From [Flexibacter] sp. ATCC 35208 (GTDB lineage Bacteria > Bacteroidota > Bacteroidia > Chitinophagales > Chitinophagaceae): DNA of 64,000 bases. This document shows positions 52,243 to 61,794 of this stretch, in pieces. The first letter of the stretch is position 1, and every line of letters begins with the position of its first letter. The stretch spans positions 1-64,000 of the forward strand of contig NZ_MTKN01000025.1 in NCBI RefSeq assembly GCF_001975825.1, given 5' to 3'. Position numbers and translations under genes: made by a program. The notes below the pieces were generated by a model. The model made no database searches. It had not been told where the DNA came from and saw only the letters and a program-made list of their open reading frames with translations.

Positions 52243-53037
52243 TCATTCGTCACTGGAGAGAGACGTATATCCTTTCATGATACCACGTCCGGACTCACGG
52301 ATAAATGCAAGGATTTCATCCCTTTCATCTGTAGCAGGATATTCAGCTTCGATGATGCTCACTGCTTTTGACAGCTTGTAGCCTTTCACGAAGATCACGC
52401 GGTAAATATCCAGGATATGATTGATCTTTTCCAGAGAGAAGCCTCTTCTTTTTAAACCGATAGAGTTCACGCCTACATAAGACAATGGCTCACGTGCAGC
52501 TTTTACGTAAGGGGGTACATCTTTTCTTACCAGTGAACCACCGGTTACGAAAGCATGTGCACCAATTTTACAGAACTGTTGTACAGCCACCATACCAGCC
52601 AGCACTACGTGGTCGCCCACGGTGATGTGACCAGCCAGGGTCGTGTCGTTAGAAAATACGCAGTAGTTACCTACTTCACAGTCGTGGGCGATATGGCTGT
52701 AGGCCATGATCAGACAGTTGGACCCGATTACGGTTTTCCATTTGTCTTTAGTACCCCTGTTAATGGTTACATACTCGCGGATAGTGGTGTTATCTCCAAT
52801 AATGGTGGTGGTGTCTTCTCCGTCAAATTTGAGGTCCTGTGGTATAGCGGATATGACTGAACCAGGGAAGATACGGCAGTTCTTTCCAATCCTTGCCCCT
52901 TCCATGATAGTGACATTCGACCCGATCCAGGTACCGTCACCAATCTCCACATTCTTGTGGATGACAGTGAATGGATCGATTTTAACGTTTGGTGCCACCT
53001 TCGCGTCAGGGTGGATGTAAGTAAGCGGATGGATCAT
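52243..53037 (-). CDS. lpxA: UDP-N-acetylglucosamine acyltransferase
   Basis: First enzyme of lipid A synthesis, 264 aa. It is a left-handed beta-helix of hexapeptide repeats (IGSNVTIMEGARIGKNC and similar) with the catalytic histidine in MAYSHIAHDC, H118, equivalent to E. coli H125, and the C-terminal helical domain (AVSIIEAEYP). Located nine bases after lpxC/fabZ in the same operon as lpxD. Confidence 0.96.
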   Translation of the reverse strand: MIHPLTYIHPDAKVAPNVKIDPFTVIHKNVEIGDGTWIGSNVTIMEGARIGKNCRIFPGSVISAIPQDLKFDGEDTTTIIGDNTTIREYVTINRGTKDKWKTVIGSNCLIMAYSHIAHDCEVGNYCVFSNDTTLAGHITVGDHVVLAGMVAVQQFCKIGAHAFVTGGSLVRKDVPPYVKAAREPLSYVGVNSIGLKRRGFSLEKINHILDIYRVIFVKGYKLSKAVSIIEAEYPATDERDEILAFIRESGRGIMKGYTSLSSDE

Positions 53038-53046
53038 TGCTATTTT

Positions 53047-54462
53047 TTAGCCTCTTGTTTTAATGATTTGAGCAGTCAGGTCGCCCTCTGTAACGATCTT
53101 GTTACCTACAAATACAGTTCCCCGCATTTCCACGATACCTCTTCTGATAGGGCTCAGCAGCTCCATCTTCAGGATCATCGTGTCACCTGGGAATACCTTT
53201 TGCTTGAACTTACAGTTGTCGATCTTGATAAAGTATGTATCGTAATTTTCAGGATCAGGAACTGTGTTCAGTGCGAGGATACCTCCACATTGTGCCAATG
53301 CCTCTACCTGTAATACACCCGGCATAACCGGATTGTTCGGGAAGTGACCCTGGAAGAAGGGTTCGTTGAAGGTTACATTCTTGATACCGACTACCTGCGT
53401 ATCTGTGAGATCAATGATCTTGTCTACCAGCAGCATTGGGAAACGATGTGGCAGGGTCCGCTCTATACGTGGAAGGTCAAATATAGCCGGTTTATTAGGA
53501 TCATATACAGGCACATCTTTAATATGCTTGTTCTTCTTGATGTATTGTTTTAAGCGACGGGCAAACTCCACGTTGGAAGCATGTCCTGGACGGTTGGCGA
53601 TGATATGGGCCTTGAGCGGATAACCTACCAGTGCCAGGTCGCCCATGATGTCCAGCAGTTTGTGACGTGCAGGTTCGTTAGGGAAACGCAGCTTAATATT
53701 GTTCAGGATACCTTCGCGTTGTTCCACACTGATATTCTTGCGTTGGAAAACGGTTGCCAGGCGCGCCAGTTCTTCTTCGCTTACAGGTTTATCAACGATC
53801 ACGATTGCGTTGTTGATATCACCACCTTTGATCAGGTTATTGTTGATCAGGTACTCCAGCTCATGCAGGAATACGAAGGTACGGCACGGTGCGATTTCTG
53901 ATCTGAAGTCAGCCAGGCTGTTCAGGTTCGCGTGCTGGGTACCCAGTACCGGCGAGTTGAAGTCGATCATACAGGTGACGCGGTAGTCTACAGCAGGCAG
54001 CGCTACCATTTCCACATTCTTCTTATCGTCGTAGTAGGTAATATTGGTATCGATGGTATAGTATACCTTCTTAGCATCCTGTTCAGCTACACCTGTCTGT
54101 TCGATCAGTTCGATGAAAGGCATAGCGCTACCGTCAATGATAGGCACTTCAGGACCATCAATATCTATTTCTACGTTGTCAACACCTGTACCTACCAGTG
54201 CAGCCATGATATGTTCGATGGTATTTACTCTTGCACCATTGTGTTCCAGTGTGGTACTTCTGGCTGTATCTACTACATAATCCACATCCGCTTTTACTAC
54301 AGGTTGGTTGGGCAGATCAATACGTCTGAACTTAATACCCGATCCAGGAATACCAGGTTTGAGGGTCATATTTACGCTGGCACCTGTGTGCAAACCTACA
54401 CCCGATATAGTGACAGGGGTTTTTATCGTGTGTTGATTGGGCGACTGTTGATTCTCCATCAT
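53047..54462 (-). CDS. lpxC/fabZ: Bifunctional UDP-3-O-acyl-GlcNAc deacetylase / 3-hydroxyacyl-ACP dehydratase
   Basis: 471-aa fusion typical of Bacteroidota. The LpxC half (1-310) has zinc ligands H84 in TIEHIMAAL and H267/D271 in HKLLDIMGD, and removes the N-acetyl group from the acylated UDP-GlcNAc. The FabZ half (about 325-471) has the catalytic histidine H373 in FFQGHFPNNPVMPG and E387 in LQVEALAQ, and dehydrates 3-hydroxyacyl-ACP. It follows lpxD after 81 bases and is followed by lpxA. Confidence 0.97.
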   Translation of the reverse strand: MMENQQSPNQHTIKTPVTISGVGLHTGASVNMTLKPGIPGSGIKFRRIDLPNQPVVKADVDYVVDTARSTTLEHNGARVNTIEHIMAALVGTGVDNVEIDIDGPEVPIIDGSAMPFIELIEQTGVAEQDAKKVYYTIDTNITYYDDKKNVEMVALPAVDYRVTCMIDFNSPVLGTQHANLNSLADFRSEIAPCRTFVFLHELEYLINNNLIKGGDINNAIVIVDKPVSEEELARLATVFQRKNISVEQREGILNNIKLRFPNEPARHKLLDIMGDLALVGYPLKAHIIANRPGHASNVEFARRLKQYIKKNKHIKDVPVYDPNKPAIFDLPRIERTLPHRFPMLLVDKIIDLTDTQVVGIKNVTFNEPFFQGHFPNNPVMPGVLQVEALAQCGGILALNTVPDPENYDTYFIKIDNCKFKQKVFPGDTMILKMELLSPIRRGIVEMRGTVFVGNKIVTEGDLTAQIIKTRG

Positions 54463-54543
54463 ATTTTATTAACTAATTTTTCTGTTGTCTCGTAAAGGTA
54501 TGCGATCCCGCAAATGATTGTGGCGTAGTAAACTACAGGTATA

Positions 54544-55593
54544 TTAAACACCTTCTCTTACAGAAAGTAACTGTTTTACCATATCCTCCAGCTCTTTTAC
54601 ACGTTTTTCAAGGTCCGGCAAATTTCTAAAAATTGCCTGACTTTTCAGTGAACTTTTGTAGTCAAAAGCAGGAGAGCCCATCAGCGCCGTATTTGACTCG
54701 GTGATGGATTTGGAAAGACCGCTCTGCGCATTGATCTTAGTGCCGTCTGCCAGCTGAATATGGCCTACCAGACCTACCTGGCCGCCGATCACGCAGTTCT
54801 TTCCGATTTTGGTACTGCCGGAGATGCCGGTCTGTGCCGCGATTACGGTATTCGTATCTATATCTACGTTGTGCGCGATCTGGATCAGGTTATCCAGTTT
54901 TACACCCTGGCGGATGATGGTGGAGCCCATTGTCGCTCTGTCGATAGTCGTATTTGCACCGATTTCCACATCGTCGTGGATCACTACGTTGCCGATCTGA
55001 GGAACTTTCTTGTATTTACCATCAGGCTGGGGGGCAAAGCCGAAGCCGTCGCCACCGATTACGCAGTTCGCATGCAGGATCACCCGTTTGCCTACCACGC
55101 AGTTCTCGTAAACTTTCACACCTGGGAATACCACTGTGTCGTCGCTCACAACTACATTATCACCCAGATATACACCCGGATAGATCTTCACATTATTGCC
55201 CAGTACGACATTTTCACCCAGGTAGGCAAATGCGCCAATGAATACATTGGTGCCTGTTTTTACAGAAGCAGGTACAAAAGATGGTTGTTGAATACCAGTT
55301 TTGTTGCCTACCAGCTGTTTGTATTGCTCCAGTAGTTGGGCGAATGCGCTGTAAGCATCTTTTACCCTGATCAGGGTAGACTTTACAGGACGCTCTGTCA
55401 CCAGACTTTCGTTCACAATGAGTATGGAAGCATTGGTCGTGTAGATGAATTCTTCGTATTTGGGATTGGCAATGAAACTGAGCATCCCTTCACCAGCCTC
55501 TTCGATTTTGGCGATGTTATTCACTTTTACGTCCGGGTTGCCTTCCAGCTTACCATCCAACATGGTAGCCAATTGTAATGCGCTAAACTGCAT
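54544..55593 (-). CDS. lpxD: UDP-3-O-acylglucosamine N-acyltransferase
   Basis: 349-aa enzyme that adds the second acyl chain in lipid A synthesis. It has the N-terminal uridine-binding domain (GMLSFIANPKYEEF), the hexapeptide beta-helix (VVLGNNVKIYPGVYLGDNV and others), the catalytic histidine in LIQIAHNVDI, and a C-terminal short coiled helix (LEKRVKELEDMVKQL). It follows the HD gene and precedes lpxC/fabZ. Confidence 0.96.
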   Translation of the reverse strand: MQFSALQLATMLDGKLEGNPDVKVNNIAKIEEAGEGMLSFIANPKYEEFIYTTNASILIVNESLVTERPVKSTLIRVKDAYSAFAQLLEQYKQLVGNKTGIQQPSFVPASVKTGTNVFIGAFAYLGENVVLGNNVKIYPGVYLGDNVVVSDDTVVFPGVKVYENCVVGKRVILHANCVIGGDGFGFAPQPDGKYKKVPQIGNVVIHDDVEIGANTTIDRATMGSTIIRQGVKLDNLIQIAHNVDIDTNTVIAAQTGISGSTKIGKNCVIGGQVGLVGHIQLADGTKINAQSGLSKSITESNTALMGSPAFDYKSSLKSQAIFRNLPDLEKRVKELEDMVKQLLSVREGV

Positions 55594-55699
55594 AGTTAAT
55601 AATTAATATAGTTATCCAGGCGGTACCAGTTTTATGATTTAATTGACAGCCATCTAGTTATACATTATCTACAATCTATCATTCATAATCCTGTGTTGC

Positions 55700-56926
55700 T
55701 TAGATTTTTGGATGACAAATGTAGAATTTTTTTACGGGTATAGCCAGTGTATGACTAACCAGTGCATTATCGATTGACGAAATATCCTTGACGGTCCCGT
55801 CTTTAAAAAGGATGTTAATCCTTTCATTATTAATGTTGTACGCGCTCAGACTAGCTGTTCCTGTGAAGACAAAGTAATCAAGATCATGGCCAGAAATGCC
55901 ATATCTTTCTTGTACCTGTGTTTTCAATAAAGTTATGGCCGAGGTATCAAAAGCCTCATTACTGAGCAGGCATTTAAACAAATTCCTGTTTGTCAACCAT
56001 TTACATAACAAGGAAAGGACTGGATCCGTATGGGTGGTCCATACCTTTATCGCGCTTAAAATATCGTAATCATCCAGCAGACAAAACTGTTGCAGACAAG
56101 CTGGTTCCTGTTCGAAGTTGGCAGCTGTAATAGTATGGTACAGGAAATATTCCAATGCCGGCGAGGCAAACAGGGATACTCCCCTCAGTGCCAGTTCTTT
56201 AGCCCGTTTCAGTATTTTGACCAGCATATTTTCTGCACTTAATACTGTCTTGTGCAGGTATACCTGCCAGTACATCAATCGCCGGGCCACAATAAACTTT
56301 TCTATTGAATAAATTCCCTTCTCCTCCACCATCAGCTCATTCCGTTGCACAGTGAGCATTTTTATAATACGGTCATAACCAATTACTCCTTCAGAAACTC
56401 CCGTATAAAAGCTGTCACGATTCAGGTAATCCATCCTGTCTACATCCAGCTGGCTCGACACCAGCTGATGAAGAAACGTTTTATGATAACGCCCGTTGAA
56501 GATTTCTATTGTCAGGCTCAGGGCTCCTTTCAGCTCCTTATTCAACTCCTCCATCAGCCACTGGCTGATCTTTTCGTGGGATACCCCTTCGATAATTCCA
56601 TTTTCCAGGGCATGAGAATAAGGTCCATGACCTATATCATGCAGCAAAATAGCCATCTTAGCGGCTATCTCCTCTTCGTCCGTAATTTCTACCCCTTTCC
56701 CTTTCAACTCTGCCAGTGCGCAGCTCATCAGGTGATAAGCGCCCATGCTGTGATGAAAACGGGTATGCATCGCTCCCGGATAAACCAGATGTGCCAGGGC
56801 CATCTGATGAATACGGCGCAGGCGTTGATAGTAAGGATGGGAAATTAAGGCAAATATCAGCGGATGATCTATCGTGATGAAGCCATACACCGGATCATTT
56901 ACAATTTTTCTCTTGCGTTCTGCCAT
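55700..56926 (-). CDS. HD-domain phosphohydrolase
   Basis: 408-aa HD-superfamily protein, similar in size to the dGTP triphosphohydrolase/SAMHD1-like group. The metal ligands are visible in HTRFHHSMGAYHL and LLHDIGHGPYSHALE, and a later D lies in DRMDYLNRDSF. The reading frame runs to 56953, but that TTG overlaps the -7 box, so ATG 56926 is used. It is the first gene of the cluster with lpxD, lpxC/fabZ and lpxA. Confidence 0.9.
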   Translation of the reverse strand: MAERKRKIVNDPVYGFITIDHPLIFALISHPYYQRLRRIHQMALAHLVYPGAMHTRFHHSMGAYHLMSCALAELKGKGVEITDEEEIAAKMAILLHDIGHGPYSHALENGIIEGVSHEKISQWLMEELNKELKGALSLTIEIFNGRYHKTFLHQLVSSQLDVDRMDYLNRDSFYTGVSEGVIGYDRIIKMLTVQRNELMVEEKGIYSIEKFIVARRLMYWQVYLHKTVLSAENMLVKILKRAKELALRGVSLFASPALEYFLYHTITAANFEQEPACLQQFCLLDDYDILSAIKVWTTHTDPVLSLLCKWLTNRNLFKCLLSNEAFDTSAITLLKTQVQERYGISGHDLDYFVFTGTASLSAYNINNERINILFKDGTVKDISSIDNALVSHTLAIPVKKFYICHPKI

Positions 56927-56950
56927 TTTACCGTTACCCTTTAGCTTGGG

Positions 56951-56958
56951 CAAAGCTA
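56951..56958 (-). promoter_or_regulatory. -7 promoter box of the HD gene/lpx cluster
   Basis: Minus strand reads TAGCTTTG, matching TAnnTTTG, 25 bases before ATG 56926. Transcription should begin around 56944. Confidence 0.55.
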
Positions 56959-57219
56959 CGTTAAGGAATTATTATCTTTAACTTTTTCTAATGTATAAGA
57001 CGCCACCCGTACCTCCTTCCCCTATATCTGCCTCGATTTTCCTATTTTTATTGCAAAAATTGATAATATTTGGACAACTTACAGCAAATCAACTGTTATT
57101 TAACAATTTATTGTGCCAACATCGCATATAGGGAATATTTTTTGCCAGTAGAGAATGGTACCTTGGCCAAATAGTTGCTGCATGAAACTAATTTTATCTT
57201 ACTCCTAACCAATACTTGC

Positions 57220-58773
57220 ATGAGTCAAATAAATATACTCTGGGTAGATGACGAAATAGAATCACTGAAATCGCAAATTATGTTCCTTGAAAACAAGGGA
57301 TACAAGGTGTCTGCCCTGACCAATGGCTATGACGCCCTGGAATTTCTGAAGGAACAGGTGGTAGATGTTGTGCTGCTGGATGAGTCTATGCCGGGTATAA
57401 CTGGACTCGAAACCCTGGCCAAGATCAAGGAGATCGATCAGCAGATCCCTGTGGTCATGATCACCAAAAATGAGGCGGAAAATGTGATGGACGAAGCCAT
57501 TGGCTCCCAGATCACCGACTACCTTATTAAACCCGTGAACCCGAACCAGGTACTCCTTTCTCTGAAGAAAATCATTGATAATAAAAGGCTTGTGGCCGAA
57601 AAGACGACCATCGGTTACCAACAGGACTTCCGTTCCCTCTTCATGGCCCTGAACTCAGGTCCGGACTTCAATGAGTGGATGGATATTTATAAGAAGCTGG
57701 TTTACTGGGAAATGGAAATGGCCAAAACCAACAATCCAGAGATGATGGAGGTATTAAACTCCCAAAAGGCGGAGGCCAATACGGAGTTTGCCAAATTCAT
57801 CTCCCGCAACTATGCCAGCTGGGTGGCTCCGAAAGCGAAGGAAGCTCCTGTGATGTCGCACTCCGTATTTAAAGAAAAGGTGGTGCCACAGCTGGACAAT
57901 GACGTGCCGAACTTCTTCATTATCATAGACAATCTGCGTCTGGACCAGTGGAAGGCGATCCTGCCTATCTTCCTGGAGTCCTTCAGGCTGGTCACCGAAG
58001 ATACTTTTTACAGTATACTCCCTACTTCTACTCAATATAGCCGCAATGCGATCTTTGCTGGTCTGTTGCCAATAGATATAGAAAGCCGTTTTCCACAAGA
58101 ATGGAAAAATGACGATGAAGATGGAGGGAAGAACCTGCATGAAGAAGAATTCTTCGCAGATCAGCTCAAACGCCTGAAATTAGATGCCCGTTTTTCCTAC
58201 ACCAAGGTGACCACTCACAATGATGGTCAGCACCTTGTGAACAGCATACATAACCTGCTGGCCTATCCGCTGAACGTAATTGTGTACAACTTTGTGGATA
58301 TGCTGAGCCATGCACGTACAGAAATGGAGGTGCTGAAAGAACTGGCAGGGGATGAAACTTCTTACCGTTCTATCACCGCCAGCTGGTTTGAACACTCACC
58401 TTTGCACCAGGCGCTGCGCAAAGTGGCAGACAGAAAGATTAACCTGATCATTGCGACTGACCATGGTAATGTCAGGGTGAAGACACCGGTAAAAGTGATA
58501 GGAGATAAGCAAACCACTACCAACCTGCGTTATAAACATGGTCGTAACCTGAACTATGACGCCAAGGAAGTACTGGCCTTCAGGGATCCCCGCGAAGCAG
58601 GTCTGCCCAAACCCAATGTAAACTCCTCTTATATCTTTGCAAAAGAAGATGGCTACCTCTGCTATCCGAATAATTACAACTACTTTGTCAACTTCTACCG
58701 CAATACCTTCCAGCATGGAGGTATTTCGCTGGAAGAGGTGATCGTACCTGTCGCAAGGTTGGTGAGTAAATAA
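57220..58773 (+). CDS. porX: Type IX secretion regulator PorX (response regulator with PglZ phosphatase domain)
   Basis: Two-domain regulator of the type IX secretion system and gliding motility: a receiver domain (acidic pair in VDDE, phosphoacceptor D54 in VLLDESMPG, K in LIKPVNP) joined to a PglZ alkaline-phosphatase-like domain. In the PglZ domain the threonine of ILPTSTQYSRN (T269 or T271) is at the position of the nucleophile reported for P. gingivalis PorX, with histidines in THNDGQH, DHGNVRV and KHGRN as metal ligands. Length (517 aa from ATG 57220) agrees with known PorX (about 518 aa). The cognate kinase gene porY is not in this window. Confidence 0.95.
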   Translation: MSQINILWVDDEIESLKSQIMFLENKGYKVSALTNGYDALEFLKEQVVDVVLLDESMPGITGLETLAKIKEIDQQIPVVMITKNEAENVMDEAIGSQITDYLIKPVNPNQVLLSLKKIIDNKRLVAEKTTIGYQQDFRSLFMALNSGPDFNEWMDIYKKLVYWEMEMAKTNNPEMMEVLNSQKAEANTEFAKFISRNYASWVAPKAKEAPVMSHSVFKEKVVPQLDNDVPNFFIIIDNLRLDQWKAILPIFLESFRLVTEDTFYSILPTSTQYSRNAIFAGLLPIDIESRFPQEWKNDDEDGGKNLHEEEFFADQLKRLKLDARFSYTKVTTHNDGQHLVNSIHNLLAYPLNVIVYNFVDMLSHARTEMEVLKELAGDETSYRSITASWFEHSPLHQALRKVADRKINLIIATDHGNVRVKTPVKVIGDKQTTTNLRYKHGRNLNYDAKEVLAFRDPREAGLPKPNVNSSYIFAKEDGYLCYPNNYNYFVNFYRNTFQHGGISLEEVIVPVARLVSK

Positions 58774-58776
58774 TCT

Positions 58777-58784
58777 TACTTTTG
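58777..58784 (+). promoter_or_regulatory. Possible -7 promoter box of the 110-aa gene
   Basis: TACTTTTG matches TAnnTTTG just after the porX stop and only four bases before the ATG at 58789, so any transcript would be leaderless. Confidence 0.35.
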
Positions 58785-58788
58785 TGTC

Positions 58789-59121
58789 ATGAACTTCAAA
58801 GTGACACCCAATAACCTGACCCGCCTTGAAAAAATCTTTGGAGAGGCTAAGTATGAGTTGCGTTTTGAAAAAGGAACGTTTAATTCAGGCTATTGTGTAC
58901 TCGAACATAAAAAGGTCGTGGTAGTTAATAAATTCCTGAACCTGGAAGGACGTATCAATACGCTCCTGGATATCCTGGGCTCGATGGAACTGGATGAAAG
59001 TGTGCTGACTCCTGAATCCCTGAAGCTATACAAGCAGATCGTGGAAAACAGGAATACCGCTGCTGATGCGGCCGACGAAGAATCCACTCCTCCTTCACCA
59101 GAAACACCTTCAGAGAATTGA
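58789..59121 (+). CDS. Small conserved-type hypothetical protein
   Basis: 110-aa cytoplasmic protein with no recognised domain. It has a compact alpha/beta N-terminus (LTRLEKIFGEAKYELRFEKG, GYCVLEHKKVVVVNKFLN) and an acidic, proline-rich tail (ESTPPSPETPSEN). It sits 15 bases after porX and overlaps the following MBL gene by four bases (TTG/TGA), so it is likely part of a short operon with the hydrolase. Not assigned a function. Confidence 0.82.
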   Translation: MNFKVTPNNLTRLEKIFGEAKYELRFEKGTFNSGYCVLEHKKVVVVNKFLNLEGRINTLLDILGSMELDESVLTPESLKLYKQIVENRNTAADAADEESTPPSPETPSEN

Positions 59122-59882
59122 AAGTAACTTTTTTAGGAACAGGCACCTCTCAGGGCGTACCCGTTATAGCTTGTGGCTGTAGGGTATGTACTTCTACCGA
59201 TAAGCATGATAAGCGTCTGCGCAGCAGTATCCTCATTTCTGATACACCTGCAGGCAATATCGTTATCGATACAACACCAGACTTCCGCTACCAGATGCTG
59301 AGAGCAGAAGTGAAACACCTGGAAGCGGTATTAGTGACTCACTCACATAAAGATCATATAGCAGGGATGGACGACATCCGGGCTTTCAATTATTTTCAGC
59401 AGCGCGCGATCGATATCTATGCGACACCGTTCACACAGGAAAGCATCATGCGTGAATTTGCCTATGCTTTTGCAGAGCATAAATATCCGGGCATTCCGGA
59501 GCTGAATCTCCTTACCATTGGTAATGACCCGTTTGTTGTAAATGGCATGCTGTTTACGCCGATCAATGTCATGCATCATAAGATGCCGGTATTGGGCTTC
59601 CGTTTTGGTGACTTCACGTATATTACAGATGCGAATTTTATCGCACCTGAAGAAAAAGAAAAAATCGTGGGCTCCCGCATACTGGTAGTAAATGCCCTGC
59701 GCAGGGAGAAACACATATCTCACTTCACCCTGGATGAGGCGATTGCCCTGGCACAGGAGCTGGCTATTCCACAGGTATACTTCACGCATATCAGTCACCA
59801 GATGGGACTACATGCCGAAGTCTCGCAGGAGCTGCCTGCCGGTATGGCACTGGCCTATGATGGGCTTGAAGTGACATTGTAA
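59118..59882 (+). CDS. MBL-fold phosphodiesterase, PhnP-like
   Basis: 254-aa metallo-beta-lactamase-fold hydrolase. It starts KVTFLGTGTSQGVPVIACGCRVC, a cysteine-rich zinc-binding start typical of PhnP (phosphoribosyl cyclic phosphodiesterase), and has THSHKDHIAGMDD, YITDANF and HISHQMGLH metal motifs. It begins at a TTG overlapping the previous gene's stop. Likely a cyclic nucleotide or phosphoribosyl phosphodiesterase; exact substrate unknown. Confidence 0.88.
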   Translation: MKVTFLGTGTSQGVPVIACGCRVCTSTDKHDKRLRSSILISDTPAGNIVIDTTPDFRYQMLRAEVKHLEAVLVTHSHKDHIAGMDDIRAFNYFQQRAIDIYATPFTQESIMREFAYAFAEHKYPGIPELNLLTIGNDPFVVNGMLFTPINVMHHKMPVLGFRFGDFTYITDANFIAPEEKEKIVGSRILVVNALRREKHISHFTLDEAIALAQELAIPQVYFTHISHQMGLHAEVSQELPAGMALAYDGLEVTL

Positions 59883-59910
59883 TTTCATCCATCCATTTAT
59901 TTGTTAACCT

Positions 59911-60552
59911 ATGAAACCATTCTGGCACTTCACCGCGCTTGAAAGAAGAGGCATCATCGCATTGCTGCTTCTCACTGCTATCAGCATATATACACCGGCG
60001 ATAGTCGCGCACTATTTTCCACTGCAAACCAGCAGGGATACATTACTTCAACAAGATATTGCGGCTTTTCAATCCTCTCTGAAAAAAGCCCCGCCTCCAC
60101 CTAAAAAGCATATTACCTTTTCCCGTCCCCGGCAATCAGTAATCAACATCGACATCAACAAGGCTGATTCCGCAGCCTGGGAGTCATTGAAAGGAATAGG
60201 ACCTGTGCTGGCTGCACGAATTATCCGCTTTAGAGAGAAACTCGGCGGTTTTTATGCCATTTCCCAGATCAGGGAAACTTACGGCCTGCCGGACAGCACA
60301 TTTAAAAAAATTCAACCTTACCTGCGATTGAATGCAGTTTCACTAAAAAAACTGGACCTCAACACCGCAGATGAGCAAACTTTGGCCCAACATCCTTACA
60401 TAAGGTATAAACTGGCGCGGTTAATTGTCCTGTATCGCAGCAACAACGGGCTTTTTCAGCAACCATCTGACCTTCTTGGCATACCATTGGTGGATGATAG
60501 TATTTATCGTAAAATTGAACATTACATCAAAACAGAAAAACCCCCAATATGA
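59911..60552 (+). CDS. ComEA-like helix-hairpin-helix DNA-binding protein
   Basis: 213-aa protein with one N-terminal membrane helix (IIALLLLTAISIYTPAI) and two helix-hairpin-helix motifs (LKGIGPVLAARIIRFRE; HPYIRYKLARLIVLYR), in the manner of ComEA competence proteins. It probably binds DNA at the membrane. It overlaps the acyl-CoA dehydrogenase gene by four bases. Confidence 0.86.
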   Translation: MKPFWHFTALERRGIIALLLLTAISIYTPAIVAHYFPLQTSRDTLLQQDIAAFQSSLKKAPPPPKKHITFSRPRQSVINIDINKADSAAWESLKGIGPVLAARIIRFREKLGGFYAISQIRETYGLPDSTFKKIQPYLRLNAVSLKKLDLNTADEQTLAQHPYIRYKLARLIVLYRSNNGLFQQPSDLLGIPLVDDSIYRKIEHYIKTEKPPI

Positions 60553-61688
60553 ACTTCGAACCTACAGAAATGCAGCAGCAGATCACCCAGGTGATCAGGG
60601 ATTTCGGTAAATCGCACATTCAACCAAACGTTATGGAATGGGATGAAACCCAAACCTTTCCGGCACCACTCTTTAAACAACTCGGCGAATTAGGCTTAAT
60701 GGGGGTGTTAGTTCCACAGGAATATGGCGGCAGTGGCCTCAGTTATCTTGAATACGTTACTGTCGTCAGCGAAATCAGTCGCTTCTGTGGCGCTATAGGC
60801 CTTAGTATAGCAGCGCACAACTCTCTTTGCACCGGTCATATCTTACAATTCGGATCTGAAGAACAAAAGAAACGTTACCTCCCTAAACTCGCCAGTGGCG
60901 AATGGCTCGGTGCCTGGGGCCTCACAGAACCGAATACCGGCTCCGATGCCATGAACATGAAGTGTGTGGCAAAGAAAGACGGTGACGAATGGGTGCTGAA
61001 TGGCACCAAATGCTGGATCACCCATGGTAAAAGTGGGGACGTGGCAGTGGTAATAGCCCGTACCGGAGATGTAAGAGATAGTCATGGTATGACCGCCTTT
61101 GTAGTAGAACGTGGTACACCCGGTTTCAGCGGTGGTAAAAAGGAAAACAAACTGGGTATGCGTGCCTCGGAAACCGCCGAAATGATCTTTGATAATTGCC
61201 GGATACCTGTTGCCAATATGTTGGGTAATGAAGGCGAAGGCTTCATCCAGTCGATGAAAGTACTGGATGGGGGTCGTATCTCTATTGCCGCACTTTCGTT
61301 AGGCATTGCCAAAGGCGCTTACGAAGCGGCCCTGAAATATGCACAGGAACGGCATCAGTTCGATAAACCTATTGCAACCTTCCAGGGTATCTCTTTTAAA
61401 CTGGCTGATATGGCCACAGAGATTATGGCTGCTGAGCTACTGACTATGCAGGCTGCCTCGGGTAAGAGCAAAGGACAAAAGGTGACTCAGCAGGCGGCAA
61501 TGGCCAAATATTATGCTTCGGAAGTGGCAGTAAAAACTGCGAACGAAGCCGTACAGGTATTTGGTGGCTATGGATACACGAAGGATTTTCCTGTAGAGAA
61601 GTTTTATAGAGATGCGAAATTATGTACTATAGGAGAGGGGACTTCCGAGATTCAGAAGCTCGTCATTGCCCGTGAGGCCCTGAAGTAA
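60549..61688 (+). CDS. Acyl-CoA dehydrogenase
   Basis: 379-aa flavoprotein that introduces a trans-2 double bond in acyl-CoA. The family motifs GAWGLTEPNTGSDAMNM, MRASETAEMIFDNCRIP and the C-terminal GEGTSEIQKLVIAREALK (with catalytic Glu in the EGTSE motif) are all present. Length and domain order match the short/medium-chain group. It overlaps the upstream ComEA-like gene by four bases and is followed by a terminator. Confidence 0.94.
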   Translation: MNFEPTEMQQQITQVIRDFGKSHIQPNVMEWDETQTFPAPLFKQLGELGLMGVLVPQEYGGSGLSYLEYVTVVSEISRFCGAIGLSIAAHNSLCTGHILQFGSEEQKKRYLPKLASGEWLGAWGLTEPNTGSDAMNMKCVAKKDGDEWVLNGTKCWITHGKSGDVAVVIARTGDVRDSHGMTAFVVERGTPGFSGGKKENKLGMRASETAEMIFDNCRIPVANMLGNEGEGFIQSMKVLDGGRISIAALSLGIAKGAYEAALKYAQERHQFDKPIATFQGISFKLADMATEIMAAELLTMQAASGKSKGQKVTQQAAMAKYYASEVAVKTANEAVQVFGGYGYTKDFPVEKFYRDAKLCTIGEGTSEIQKLVIAREALK

Positions 61689-61714
61689 TTGAACTATCTA
61701 AAAACATACTAATA

Positions 61715-61752
61715 GACTGATCCGCTCCCGGAGTGCGATCAGTCTTTTTTTT
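61715..61752 (+). terminator. Terminator after the acyl-CoA dehydrogenase gene
   Basis: GACTGATC (61715-61722) and GATCAGTC (61737-61744) form an 8-bp stem, extended by an inner GCTCC/GGAGT stem, followed by a run of eight T. Confidence 0.85.
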
Positions 61753-61794
61753 ATAACCTATTTACTATCTTTCATCTATATAAACTACTATGTC

